In this document: positions 49,311 to 58,329 of the stretch, piece by piece | How the letters are laid out: each line of letters starts with the position of its first letter | Position numbering within the stretch: the stretch's first letter is position 1 | NCBI RefSeq assembly: GCF_001746755.1 | Contig: NZ_MCGG01000017.1 | Span: 62,001-126,000, forward strand | From: Magnetovibrio blakemorei | GTDB lineage: Bacteria; Pseudomonadota; Alphaproteobacteria; Rhodospirillales; Magnetovibrionaceae | Length of the DNA: 64,000 nt | Reading direction: 5' to 3' | Position numbers and translations under genes: made by a program | The notes under the pieces: model-generated | Seen by the model: only the letters and a program-made list of their open reading frames with translations | The model's database searches: none | Told to the model about the DNA's origin: nothing

Positions 49311-49852
49311 CACTTTATCATCCGGCTGATGTCTTTAAACGCGGGGGCATTCGAATGCCTGAGCCATTCGAACAGAACCATTTCCACCGTCACCACTTGC
49401 CCGCCCGCATGGCGAATGCGCTCAATCCCGGCTGAATGGTTTTCAACGGTGCGCGAAGCGGTGGCGTCTGCGACGACAAACACGTGGATGCCGTGGGCCA
49501 ATAAATCAAGCGACGTTTGCAAAACGCATATGTGCGCCTCAATCCCGCAAATAACGGCCTGGCGTTTGCCCAAGTCGAGAAAGCGCGTTTTGAAAGCCTC
49601 ATCCGCCAGACATGAAAAGCTGTTCTTTTCCAGCGGGCTGCCGGACGGCATGAAATCTTGCAGGTCGTCGACCGTCGGGCCGACACCTTTTGAATATTGT
49701 TCCGTCACCAATGCCGGGACGCCCATCATGTCCGCGCCCAGCAAGAGCTTCGCCGCGCCTTGAGGGGCACGCAAGGGATCGAACATCACAGGATTGAGTT
49801 TGGTCTGAATATCGACAACCAAAAGGCTGGAGGTGTTTGCATCAATGAGCAC
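49310..49852 (-). CDS. Isochorismatase-like cysteine hydrolase
   Basis: 180 residues with the family triad: Asp in LLVVDIQTKL near 14, Lys in LEKNSFSC near 75 and the nucleophile Cys in GIEAHICVLQT near 108. This plan occurs in the YcaC group and in nicotinamidase relatives, so the substrate cannot be named. It is the first gene of the minus-strand operon running to slyX. Confidence 0.87.
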   Translation of the reverse strand: MLIDANTSSLLVVDIQTKLNPVMFDPLRAPQGAAKLLLGADMMGVPALVTEQYSKGVGPTVDDLQDFMPSGSPLEKNSFSCLADEAFKTRFLDLGKRQAVICGIEAHICVLQTSLDLLAHGIHVFVVADATASRTVENHSAGIERIRHAGGQVVTVEMVLFEWLRHSNAPAFKDISRMIK

Positions 49853-50013
49853 GTTTATCGGTTCCCTTGAGTCTAGGGTCAGGCCCTAATCGCGAACCGA
49901 CACGTTAGCGCTGTCGGCGAGTTGGCGCAATCGTGCGTGTGCAGCGCAGCATGGATTGAGCCGTAAAGCCGCCTTCAAATCCCGCTATCCCTTGGTTTTC
50001 CCCATGGTTTGCG

Positions 50014-50042
50014 TTGACATTCAGCTAAGAACGTGTTGTTTA
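50014..50042 (+). promoter_or_regulatory. Candidate promoter for the RhlE-type helicase gene
   Basis: TTGACA (50014-50019), 17 bases, then TGTTTA (50037-50042). It would give a leader of about 95 bases before the start at 50143, a length often seen for cold-inducible helicase genes. Prediction by eye. Confidence 0.45.
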
Positions 50043-50142
50043 TCGCGCCTCCAAAGGGGCGGATTGTCATGCCCACTTGTCGTAGAACCTGTTTCATTGG
50101 GGCCGACGCCCTGATTTTTTTGAGAAAGCACCCCTAAACCCC

Positions 50143-51981
50143 ATGAGTTTTGCCGATACCGGACTGAGCGAAGACGTACTGCGTGCCGTAACCGATTCTG
50201 GATATGACACGCCCACCCCCATCCAGGCGAAAGCCATACCGCTGATCCTGATGGGTCGCGATATCTTGGGCTGTGCCCAAACTGGGACCGGCAAGACCGC
50301 GTCGTTTACGCTGCCGATGATCGACATCTTGGCCCATGGCCGCGCCAAAATGCGCATGCCACGCTCGCTGATTTTAGAGCCGACTCGCGAACTGGCCACC
50401 CAGGTTGCCGAAAACTTCGATAAGTACGGCAAGTATCTCAAGCTCAACAAAGCGCTTTTGATCGGCGGTACCGACATGAAGGCCCAGACCAAAGTGCTCG
50501 ACGGCGGCGCTGATGTGCTGATCGCCACACCGGGACGCTTGCTCGATATGTTCGAGCGCGGTCACCTGTTGATGCGCGACGTGAAAATCTTGGTCATCGA
50601 TGAAGCCGACCGCATGTTGGACATGGGTTTCATCCCCGACATCGAAAAAATCGTCTCCATGCTGCCGCCCATCCGTCAGACCTTGTTTTTCTCCGCCACC
50701 ATGGCACCGGAAATCAAAAAGCTGGCCGACAAATTCCTGCTCAATCCAAAAGAAATTTCCGTCTCCGCCCCGGCATCCACCGCCGAAACGGTGACACAGG
50801 GCTTGGCTGTTATTCAACCCGGCGCGCAGAACAAAGGCTTGGACGGAAAGAAAAAGCTCAAACGTGAAGTCTTGCGCGAATTGATTGACCATGAATCTGT
50901 GAGCGACGCGATCGTCTTTTGCAACCGCAAGATTGATGTGGCCGCCGTTTACAAATCCTTGTCCAAACGCGGTTACAGCGTCGGCCAATTGCATGGCGAT
51001 ATGAGCCAGCCAGCCCGCACCGAAACGCTGGCCGGTTTCAAGAACAAAGACTTTAGCATTTTGGTTTGCTCTGACGTCGCCGCACGCGGCTTGGATGTGC
51101 CGAACTTGAGCCACGTCTTTAACTTCGACGTGCCCAACAATGCCGAAGATTACGTTCACCGCATTGGCCGCACCGGACGCGCCGGCAAAGAAGGCCATGC
51201 CTACACCATCGCTTTGCCTGAAGACGGCAAGTACGTCGCCGCCATCGAAAAACTGATCGGCAAGGCTATTCCGCGCCTGGAAACGAAAGACTTCGTAACC
51301 GGCGAGTTGAGCGACGATGACGGACGCAGTGGCGGCCGCGGTGGTCGCGGTGGTGCTGAACGCAGCGGTGGCCGCAGCAATGAACGGGGTGGCCGTGGCG
51401 AACGGGGTGGACGCAACCGCCAGTCCGCCGCCAAACCCAGCGAACCCGCTCCTGCAGTCGACACCCCTGATCCTGTACAAAACAACGCTGTTGAAGCAAC
51501 ACCCGTTGAAGCTCCAGCAGCTCCTGTCATCGAAACGGCTCCCGCCGTCGAGGTGGCTCCCGCCCCACAAAAGACCGAAGCCCCGGCACGCTCAGAACAG
51601 CCTGCCCGCTCCGAACGCTCCGAACGCCCCGCTCGCCAAGACCGCAATGGGGGTAGCCGTGACCGGGGCAGTCGTGACAAAAGCGCGCGCAATGACCGGA
51701 GTGGACGTCAACGCGGTGGTGAACTGCCCGATATTCACAATGAAATCTGTGACGGCCACATGCCCGCTTTCTTGTTGCGCGACCCTCTCGTAGCCCCAGA
51801 AAAGGCTCCTGAAAAGGCCCCCGCAAAAGCCAAGACGGCCCCTTCGAAAACGACGGACAAAGACAAGCCGACAGACGCCAAAAAGGCCGCACCCAAACGG
51901 CGGGCTCCACGCAGAAAACCTGCCGTCAAAGCAGAAGATGCGCCTGTAAAAGCCCCATCGGAAGCCACAACGGAAGACTAG
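50143..51981 (+). CDS. rhlE: DEAD-box RNA helicase, RhlE type
   Basis: ATP-dependent RNA helicase, 612 residues. Core motifs in order are GCAQTGTGKTASF near 43, PTRELATQ near 83, TPGRLLD near 129, VIDEADRMLDMGF near 152, SATMAPE near 185, DVAARGLDVPN near 307 and HRIGRTGRAG near 333. After residue 395 comes an Arg/Gly-rich stretch, then a Pro/Ala-rich part, a second Arg/Ser-rich stretch and a Lys/Ala-rich tail with the short HMPAFLLRDPL segment near 542. The long basic tail should help RNA binding. Confidence 0.94.
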   Translation: MSFADTGLSEDVLRAVTDSGYDTPTPIQAKAIPLILMGRDILGCAQTGTGKTASFTLPMIDILAHGRAKMRMPRSLILEPTRELATQVAENFDKYGKYLKLNKALLIGGTDMKAQTKVLDGGADVLIATPGRLLDMFERGHLLMRDVKILVIDEADRMLDMGFIPDIEKIVSMLPPIRQTLFFSATMAPEIKKLADKFLLNPKEISVSAPASTAETVTQGLAVIQPGAQNKGLDGKKKLKREVLRELIDHESVSDAIVFCNRKIDVAAVYKSLSKRGYSVGQLHGDMSQPARTETLAGFKNKDFSILVCSDVAARGLDVPNLSHVFNFDVPNNAEDYVHRIGRTGRAGKEGHAYTIALPEDGKYVAAIEKLIGKAIPRLETKDFVTGELSDDDGRSGGRGGRGGAERSGGRSNERGGRGERGGRNRQSAAKPSEPAPAVDTPDPVQNNAVEATPVEAPAAPVIETAPAVEVAPAPQKTEAPARSEQPARSERSERPARQDRNGGSRDRGSRDKSARNDRSGRQRGGELPDIHNEICDGHMPAFLLRDPLVAPEKAPEKAPAKAKTAPSKTTDKDKPTDAKKAAPKRRAPRRKPAVKAEDAPVKAPSEATTED

Positions 51982-52151
51982 GGTCGTGAAAGAGACTTCC
52001 GCTTATCTGTGGAAATTGACCATTGTCTTGCGCGACCTTGAAGGGCCGGAAACGCCCCTCAGCAGGATGTAATGGCGCGTCCTCGCAAGATAGCCGAGCG
52101 GATTATCCCGTGCCCCAAACTAAGGTCGCGTGTCGAAACGATTTTAGTATC

Positions 52152-52177
52152 CTAAAGCGTAATAGAATACGCTTTAG
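52152..52177. terminator. Hairpin between convergent helicase and flagellin genes
   Basis: Perfect 10-bp stem CTAAAGCGTA/TACGCTTTAG with a six-base loop, 11 bases after the flagellin stop. The T runs on either side are short, so it could end transcripts from both genes weakly. Confidence 0.65.
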
Positions 52178-52187
52178 CCTTTTGCGA

Positions 52188-54377
52188 CTATCGAAACAGG
52201 CTGAGCACATTACTGATGGCTTGTCCGACAAAACTCAGAGCCTGAATGCCGAGCGAGCTGCGGGTCTGCAGGGCCAGCAAGTTGGCACCTTCCTCATTGA
52301 TGTCTGCGAGGACAAGCTTGTCTGCGCCTTCGGTAAGGTCGTTGGTGTATTGCTGAGTAAAATCGCTGCGCACTTGTAAGAGCGAGATTTGACTGCCCAG
52401 TCGGAACGATAGTCCGCGCACTGTGTCTAGCGCACTGTTGAGGTCTGAAATTGCTTGATCCCGTCCTGCTGAGGTGTCGAAATCCTGATAGTACCAGGAA
52501 TGCGCAACGCCTAGGCCTTGCTTAGTAATCGTCAAGGTTTGGCGCACACCGCCTATGTCTGCTGTGACCTGGTTGTTGCTGTAGTCGGTGGAAACCACTG
52601 AGGTCCCATCGACGGAACCACCCGTGAGCCCCAGACTATACCGGCGTGCAAAAATGCCCTGACCCGCACCGTCAGCACCACCACCGTCCGTCCACGACAC
52701 GACAAAATCGCCGTTGCTCAATGTCGCTATTTCGGCGGTGTCCTGGTTGCCGGCTGTGATTGTGTTGATTTGAAATTCGCTGCTGATGGATGTTCCCACG
52801 GAATCGTAACGCCGCCCAACAATGGCACCGGATGCCCCGTCGGCATTGTAGTCGACCCACGCGACCAAAAACCCACCATCGCTCATTTGGCTAACTTCTG
52901 GGCCGGCTTGGATGCCCGTATTTGTATTCACCTGAAACTCTGAACCGAGCTTAGAGCCGTCTGAATTATAGACTTGAGCATAAATGTCTTGCGTATTTTC
53001 TTCATGCCATGTCACGACAAAGCCACCGCCTGCGAGTCCTGTAACGCCAGAGGTTTGTTGGTTATTGGCCGTGGTGGTATTGACCTGAAACTCCGAGCCC
53101 AGTGCAGTTCCACTGGAATCATAGCGCTGTGCAAAAACACCGCTGCCGCTTCCATCGGCTGCGTTTTCATCGGTCCAGGTTACAATAAAATTGCCATTGG
53201 TTAACGTCGCGATGCGGGGGTTATTTTGGTTTCCAGATGTGGTGCTGTTGACCAAAAACTCACTGCTCACAGCGTTGCTGTCGGCATCAAATCGTCGCGC
53301 GTAAATGCCATAGCCACCACCGTCATCGTTGTTTTGGTTGACCCATGTCACGGCGAACCCGCCATCATCAAGCGCCGTAATTTCCGGCAAAACCTGATCG
53401 CCGGTGGTATACGTCGCGTTGACCTGAAACTCACCACCAACCGCAGAACCGCTGGAATCGAAACGTTGGGCGAAGATACCGATACCGTTTCCATCGGTTG
53501 CGTTTTCATCTTGCCACGTGACGACATAGCCACCGTTGCTTAAGCCGGTTACTGCGGGGTTGCGTTGGTTGCCCGCCGTCGTGCTGTTGATGACAAATTC
53601 ATTGCCAATGGTATTGCCGCTGGCGTCATATTGTTGGCCGATAATCCCGGAAGAAGCGCCATCTAGCGCGTTGGCGTCATTCCACACAACGACATAGCCT
53701 CCCCCGTCCAAGGCAGCTATCCGATTTGCAGCCTGATCGCCAGCCGTTGTCGTGTTGACTTGAACATCAGCACTGTCAATGGCCTCTTGCGTGCTGATCG
53801 AGTTGGAAACACTGAAGGATGTCCCAGCGTCATTGGGGATCAGCTTGGCATCCCCACCGGTGCTGAGATAATAGCTCGACCCCGCGTACTGGCCGTTGAT
53901 GTCGACCTTGCTGTCGCTTTTTTCGCTGAATTCTACGGTGTGGGTTGCGGTGGTGACGGCCTCGCCCGCAGAGGAAAGATTGGCCAGCAAATTGGTGCCC
54001 TGGTAATACGAGTCTCCCACCAGATTATTTAACTGGTTGAGCATCTCGTCAAATTGATTGGGATCGATGCTGCTGGGCACGGCGGAGGCCTGAACCAACC
54101 CTTTCATCTGCCCCAACATGCTGGTGACGCCGCTGAGGGCATTTTGCGCCGCCAGGACAAGGCTGACGCCCTGATCCATGCCGTCCTTGCGTTCCAGAAG
54201 GTCCTTGGTCCGATCAGATAAACTTTTGGCTTGAAAAAAGGATTCCGCCCCATCAATGGCACTGCTGACTTTAAGCCCAGTCGCCAGACGCTGCTGCGTG
54301 CGATCCTTCAACTTTGTTGTCTCTTTAAGAGACAGTAGAGCTTTGCGTTCTGCAGTTCCAAGACTGATGCCTGTCAC
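52188..54377 (-). CDS. Flagellin with a seven-repeat, probably beta-propeller, central domain
   Basis: 729 residues from the GTG at 54377, chosen because a strong AAAGGAGGA site lies 7 bases upstream; the ATG at 54401 has none. Residues 1 to about 140 are a typical alphaproteobacterial flagellin N-terminus (DRTQQRLATGLKVSSAIDGA, FFQAKSLSDR), and about 625-729 is the matching C-terminus (ANLLALQTRSSLGIQALSF). Between them, residues 205-586 contain seven repeats of 50-57 residues, each with a VVxW strand and a Q/R-R-Y/F-D turn. The usual filament flagellin is 250-500 residues long. The insert sits where the surface-exposed D2/D3 domains normally are. Confidence 0.9.
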   Translation of the reverse strand: MTGISLGTAERKALLSLKETTKLKDRTQQRLATGLKVSSAIDGAESFFQAKSLSDRTKDLLERKDGMDQGVSLVLAAQNALSGVTSMLGQMKGLVQASAVPSSIDPNQFDEMLNQLNNLVGDSYYQGTNLLANLSSAGEAVTTATHTVEFSEKSDSKVDINGQYAGSSYYLSTGGDAKLIPNDAGTSFSVSNSISTQEAIDSADVQVNTTTAGDQAANRIAALDGGGYVVVWNDANALDGASSGIIGQQYDASGNTIGNEFVINSTTAGNQRNPAVTGLSNGGYVVTWQDENATDGNGIGIFAQRFDSSGSAVGGEFQVNATYTTGDQVLPEITALDDGGFAVTWVNQNNDDGGGYGIYARRFDADSNAVSSEFLVNSTTSGNQNNPRIATLTNGNFIVTWTDENAADGSGSGVFAQRYDSSGTALGSEFQVNTTTANNQQTSGVTGLAGGGFVVTWHEENTQDIYAQVYNSDGSKLGSEFQVNTNTGIQAGPEVSQMSDGGFLVAWVDYNADGASGAIVGRRYDSVGTSISSEFQINTITAGNQDTAEIATLSNGDFVVSWTDGGGADGAGQGIFARRYSLGLTGGSVDGTSVVSTDYSNNQVTADIGGVRQTLTITKQGLGVAHSWYYQDFDTSAGRDQAISDLNSALDTVRGLSFRLGSQISLLQVRSDFTQQYTNDLTEGADKLVLADINEEGANLLALQTRSSLGIQALSFVGQAISNVLSLFR
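52620..53765 (-). repeat. Seven tandem coding repeats in the flagellin gene
   Basis: Seven units of about 150-170 bases encode residues 205-586 of the flagellin. Units start at residues 205, 262, 318, 375, 431, 482 and 536. All share VN-T/S-TTxGNQ, then DGGxxVVTW, then GIxAQRYDSSG and a closing GSEF. The fifth and seventh are shorter. The DNA copies have diverged, so the array is not recent. Confidence 0.88.
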
Positions 54378-54529
54378 AGGAACATCCTCCTTTAAAGGCA
54401 TTTGCGGGCTTCTGCCCTGCGTATAATGTCATACTTATTGGAGAGGTTAAAACATGACCTTACAAAAAACAAGGCCAATGATTCACATGCGGTTGATTTA
54501 TAAGGACTTAAGCTTAACCTTTGATCCGC

Positions 54530-55459
54530 TTAGGACGTCAGTTCCCCACGCCACGCCTTCACCACGTTGCGACCGCCCCTTTTGACGTCGTACAGCACTT
54601 GGTCGGCGCGTTCGATGGTTTTGGTGATGTGCTCGACCGTGTCAATTTCGGCAACGCCGAAAGACGCGGTTACACTCAGGTTTTCCCCCGCCGGACCATA
54701 GGGCATCTGTGTCTTTTCGATTTTGTCGCGCAAACGATCCAGGACCGAAACGGCGGTGTCCAGTTCGGTGTTGGGCAGGCACAGCAAAAACTCTTCCCCA
54801 CCATATCGATAAACCATGTCGTAAGGTCGCAATTGGGCCGAGAACATGCCTGAGACGTGACGCAACACCATGTCGCCCACCACGTGACCATAGATATCGT
54901 TGATCTTTTTAAAATGATCCAAGTCCACCATCGCCAGAGAACACGGCAAATGAGACCGCCGCGCGCGTTCGCGCTCGTTGTCCAAATCCACCATCATATC
55001 GTGACGATTGCGCATGCCCGTGAGCGGGTCCATCTTGGTCAAGCCGCGCCAAGAATCATTTTGCAGTTGTTGCACCAAGCCGTTTATGTCCAGCAACGTG
55101 TTCATAAATTGGGTGTAATCATCAACCGGATGAGGTTCGCCATCGGCACGGACAGCCAAAAACCCGCGCACCTGAGCGACCATATCGTTAAGGCTTTCGC
55201 CCAAGGCTTGAAAACTGGGATTGTTGCGAAACGCCAAAGACGCATCGCTCTGATACCAGGCCCCCAACGGCACGTCAGACAGCGCCGCCACGGAAAAAGC
55301 CGAGATGTCGTGTTTCACCACAACCTGTTCCTGCCAGGTCTTAAACCATTCGGTTTGCTTTGAAATCGCCCGCTCTATTGCGCTGATGCCGTTGAGCACC
55401 GTTTCCGGCAAGACCATGACCGGACGGTCATCTTTCGCCGTGTTTTGCTTGTGTACCAT
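54530..55459 (-). CDS. Diguanylate cyclase with a degenerate CZB-like N-terminal domain
   Basis: Makes cyclic-di-GMP. 309 residues from ATG 55459, with GAGGA eight bases upstream. The GGDEF domain (about 140-305) has an intact active site GGEEF at 220-224 and an inhibitory site RPYD at 211-214. The first 105 residues look like the CZB zinc-sensing domain of DgcZ (EWF near 37, LGAWY near 67), but the expected His and Cys ligand positions are occupied by other residues. It has no membrane segment. It lies just upstream of the flagellin gene, which suggests control of motility. Confidence 0.9.
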   Translation of the reverse strand: MVHKQNTAKDDRPVMVLPETVLNGISAIERAISKQTEWFKTWQEQVVVKHDISAFSVAALSDVPLGAWYQSDASLAFRNNPSFQALGESLNDMVAQVRGFLAVRADGEPHPVDDYTQFMNTLLDINGLVQQLQNDSWRGLTKMDPLTGMRNRHDMMVDLDNERERARRSHLPCSLAMVDLDHFKKINDIYGHVVGDMVLRHVSGMFSAQLRPYDMVYRYGGEEFLLCLPNTELDTAVSVLDRLRDKIEKTQMPYGPAGENLSVTASFGVAEIDTVEHITKTIERADQVLYDVKRGGRNVVKAWRGELTS

Positions 55460-55880
55460 TTTGAGGTTCCTCAGAACATCCCGGCGCATTGGGCGCGCCA
55501 AGTTCCTTTGTGGGTAGCAAAATTTAGAGAGATTCTCAATCGTCCATATGGCTCATGGTTGCCTAACGCCTCGCCGACCAATGATAAATCCACAAAGCGC
55601 CCTCAATCACATGTTCAATATAATTTACACCAATCCCCCCTAAAACTTGCAGATAAGGCCGTAAACCGCCAGAGGGGAAACACCCCCGTTTTAAATCAAG
55701 AACAGGCCTAAAATTATTTTTTAAAAGCTGAAATTACCTATTGCATTCAACCAACAAGGCGACTAATTCAGCAGACATAGACGCACACGCACGTGCCGCT
55801 GGCCCTTAGTGGTTTATGCAACGACGACCGCGTCCTTTTTGGCAACGCCGGCTGGTGCCGGATCTAAAAGGGGTGTACCG
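55460..55880. other. Divergent region and leader before ornithine decarboxylase
   Basis: 421 bases. It must hold the promoters of the diguanylate cyclase gene and of the decarboxylase gene. The 80 bases before the decarboxylase start carry an ATG at 55816 with an Arg-rich frame (MQRRPRPFWQRRL) that overlaps the decarboxylase gene in another frame, and a CCGGC-TGGT-GCCGG hairpin at 55848-55861 directly before the ribosome binding site. Position and class make a speF-type leader possible. The middle part shows nothing else. Confidence 0.5.
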
Positions 55881-57140
55881 ATGTTTGCAACCGAATTGGG
55901 CAGCAATGCCCGTTTGCGCCGACAAGTTTCTAAAAAAACTCAAATTTCACTGGTCCCAGAGCTGCCGCATGCGCCTGAGGGCCATCGTTTGCCTGAAGAG
56001 CAAGGCGGGCTTTCGCCACGTATTGCCGCCTTCATTAAAGCCCATGAATTGCCCTCGCCGTGCCTGGTGGTGGACGTCGATGTTGTCGAGCACAACTACG
56101 CGACCATGACCCACCTTCTGCCGTTGGCCAACGTCTACTTCGCCGTCAAAGCCAATCCGGCTGAAGAAGTGATTTCGCGCCTGGCCCAGTTGGGTTCAAA
56201 CTTCGACACCGCCAGCCCTGGCGAAATCGATTTATGCCTGAAGTTGGGCGTCCCGCCGTCGCGCATTTCGTACGGCAACACCATCAAAAAACAAGCCGAC
56301 ATTGCTTATGCCTATACCCAAGGCGTGCGCATGTATGCCTTTGACAGCGACGCCGAATTGGAAAAGATCTCCATCAGCGCGCCGGGTTCAAAAGTCTATT
56401 GCCGCATTTTGGTCCAAAGCGAAGGGGCCGAATGGCCGCTGTCGCGCAAGTTTGGCTGCGATCCCGAAATGGCGCTTGAACTGTTGGTGAAAGCCCAGGA
56501 CTTGGGTCTGGACGCGTCCGGCGTGTCGTTCCACGTCGGTTCTCAGCAGACCAATTTGAGCCAATGGGACCCCGCCATTGCCCAGGTCAAAAAGCTTTTT
56601 GACGAAGCCGCTCTGCGCGGTGTCGAATTGCGCATGATCAACATGGGCGGCGGTTTTCCGTCGCGCTACCGCGCCAATGTGCGTCCCTTGGAAGACTATG
56701 CCCAAACCGTCATGACCGCGATGGTGCGCCATTTTGGCGCTGCCTTGCCGGAAATGGTTCTCGAGCCCGGCCGTTCTTTGGTGGGTGACGCAGGCGTCAT
56801 TCAGGCCGAAGTGGTTTTGACCTCGAAAAAGAGCGTCGATGACGAAAAACGCTGGGTGTTCTTGGACATCGGCAAATTTTCCGGTCTTGCCGAAACTATG
56901 GACGAAGCCATCAAATACCGTTTGGTGACGGACCATGACGGTACCGAAACCGGCCCCGTCGTGCTGGCTGGCCCGACGTGCGATTCCGCCGACATCTTGT
57001 ACGAAAAAACCGCTTATGAATTGCCGTTGGCTTTGCAAGCGGGCGACAAGGTGCTGATTTTGTCAACGGGGGCTTACACCACCACGTATTCATCGGTAAA
57101 CTTCAACGGCTTCGCGCCGCTTGAAGCGATCTGTATCTAA
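55881..57140 (+). CDS. Ornithine decarboxylase (alanine racemase fold, eukaryotic-like)
   Basis: PLP enzyme making putrescine from ornithine. 419 residues from ATG 55881, with AAGGGG seven bases upstream. The PLP Lys is in YFAVKANPAEEV near residue 92, the His that stacks on PLP in VSFHVGSQQ near 219, the phosphate loop in INMGGGFPSRY near 258, the substrate-binding EPGRSLVGDAG near 298, and the Cys/Asp pair in GPTCDSADIL near 368. The related lysine/ornithine type cannot be excluded. The GNAT gene follows after 14 bp. Confidence 0.92.
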   Translation: MFATELGSNARLRRQVSKKTQISLVPELPHAPEGHRLPEEQGGLSPRIAAFIKAHELPSPCLVVDVDVVEHNYATMTHLLPLANVYFAVKANPAEEVISRLAQLGSNFDTASPGEIDLCLKLGVPPSRISYGNTIKKQADIAYAYTQGVRMYAFDSDAELEKISISAPGSKVYCRILVQSEGAEWPLSRKFGCDPEMALELLVKAQDLGLDASGVSFHVGSQQTNLSQWDPAIAQVKKLFDEAALRGVELRMINMGGGFPSRYRANVRPLEDYAQTVMTAMVRHFGAALPEMVLEPGRSLVGDAGVIQAEVVLTSKKSVDDEKRWVFLDIGKFSGLAETMDEAIKYRLVTDHDGTETGPVVLAGPTCDSADILYEKTAYELPLALQAGDKVLILSTGAYTTTYSSVNFNGFAPLEAICI

Positions 57141-57154
57141 CGAGGACCGGGGTG

Positions 57155-57688
57155 ATGAACGCCCTTCTGCAAACCGCCTTTATCAACGCCCCCGCCGTAT
57201 TGGTGCGGGCCGAACAAGCGGAGCACGGCCAAGATATTGATTCCTTGGTGGACTTAAACTTCGGACCGGACCGGTTTCGCAAAACCGCCTATCGGTTGCG
57301 CGATGGCCTTGATCCCCTTGACGATTTGGGCTTGGTGGCCACGCAAGGTAGCCGCCTGATTGGCACCATCCGCTTTTGGCAGGTGGCCGTCCAAGGTGTG
57401 TCCTCGACCTTGCTGCTGGGTCCGATTGCCATCCATCCCGACTTTCATGGTCGGGGGATTGGTCGGGCATTGATGAACGCCAGCTTGGAAAACGCCAAGG
57501 CACAAGGCTGGGACGCGGTGATTTTGGTCGGTGACGAACCCTATTACCGGCGCTTTGGCTTCACCCGTTCGTTGGTGCAAAACCTGGCCCTGCCGGGTCC
57601 CGTGGACTTGGCGCGGTTTTTGGGTCTTGAACTGGTGGACGGTGCCTTGAAGCACGCTTCCGGCATGGTTGGTCGCGTTGAAGTCTAA
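57155..57688 (+). CDS. GNAT-family N-acetyltransferase
   Basis: 177 residues from ATG 57155, with GAGGA eight bases upstream; GTG 57152 is an alternative. The acetyl-CoA loop is seen in LGPIAIHPDFHGRGIGRALM near residue 88, followed by VILVGDEPYYRRFGF near 127, a YhbS-like pattern. Acceptor unknown. Its position right after ornithine decarboxylase makes a polyamine or related substrate possible, but YhbS-type proteins have varied targets. Confidence 0.82.
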   Translation: MNALLQTAFINAPAVLVRAEQAEHGQDIDSLVDLNFGPDRFRKTAYRLRDGLDPLDDLGLVATQGSRLIGTIRFWQVAVQGVSSTLLLGPIAIHPDFHGRGIGRALMNASLENAKAQGWDAVILVGDEPYYRRFGFTRSLVQNLALPGPVDLARFLGLELVDGALKHASGMVGRVEV

Positions 57689-57691
57689 CCG

Positions 57692-58324
57692 CTAGCGAAT
57701 TCCTGAGGCCAACATCACGCCAAAGGCGATGAACAAAGCCCCGGATATCTTGTTGACCTTACCTGAAATGGTTTCGCGGCCCTTGCCGACCAATGTTTTG
57801 GCCAGGGCCGCGTACATCATCAAGGCGGAAAACGACAACACCATCAAGGTCCCGCCTAAAATCGCCAACTGTTGCCAAATGGGTCGGCTGACATCCAAAA
57901 ACTGCGGGAATAAAGCGCCGATCAACAGCAGCGCCTTGGGATTGCTGAGCGCCACCATAAGGCCTTGCAAATAACTTCTGCGGTGCGACGGCACCACTTC
58001 AATCCGTTTCAAACCGTCTTTGGTTGAGACTTTGGCCGCGCGCGATGCGCGCAACACCTTCACGCCTAAATAAATCAAATACAGACCGCCCGCGATGCGC
58101 AGGCCTAAAAACCATTCCGAAGAAGCGCTCATCAACGCCCCGACGCCGAGCGTCGAGGCCAAAGTAAGCACCGCCAATCCTGAAACATTGCCCAAAATCG
58201 GAACCACGGAACGTCCCAGGCCATAGCGACCGGAATGCGTCACCGCCATCAAAACGGCTGGGCCCGGCGTCAACACAGCCGCTACGGCGATCAAAACGAA
58301 GGAAAGCCAAACGTGGAGGTCCAT
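57692..58324 (-). CDS. LysE/RhtB-family amino acid exporter
   Basis: 210 residues with six predicted helices. The N-terminal signature AAVLTPGPAVLMAVTHSGRYG lies near residue 16, with YLIYLGVKVLR near 82 and GLMVALSNPKALL near 126. Members export amino acids or homoserine lactones; the substrate is unknown. It is convergent with the GNAT gene and lies 5 bp after the ThiS-ThiG gene. Confidence 0.88.
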   Translation of the reverse strand: MDLHVWLSFVLIAVAAVLTPGPAVLMAVTHSGRYGLGRSVVPILGNVSGLAVLTLASTLGVGALMSASSEWFLGLRIAGGLYLIYLGVKVLRASRAAKVSTKDGLKRIEVVPSHRRSYLQGLMVALSNPKALLLIGALFPQFLDVSRPIWQQLAILGGTLMVLSFSALMMYAALAKTLVGKGRETISGKVNKISGALFIAFGVMLASGIR

Positions 58325-58329
58325 TTAGG

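Noticed and set aside
52974-53543. Plus-strand frames inside the flagellin gene
   Set aside because: They arise from the internal coding repeats read in antisense and have no independent support.
54402-54529. Sigma-28 flagellar promoter for the flagellin gene
   Set aside because: No convincing TAAA/GCCGATAA pair at proper spacing could be found by eye, although a promoter must lie here or further upstream.
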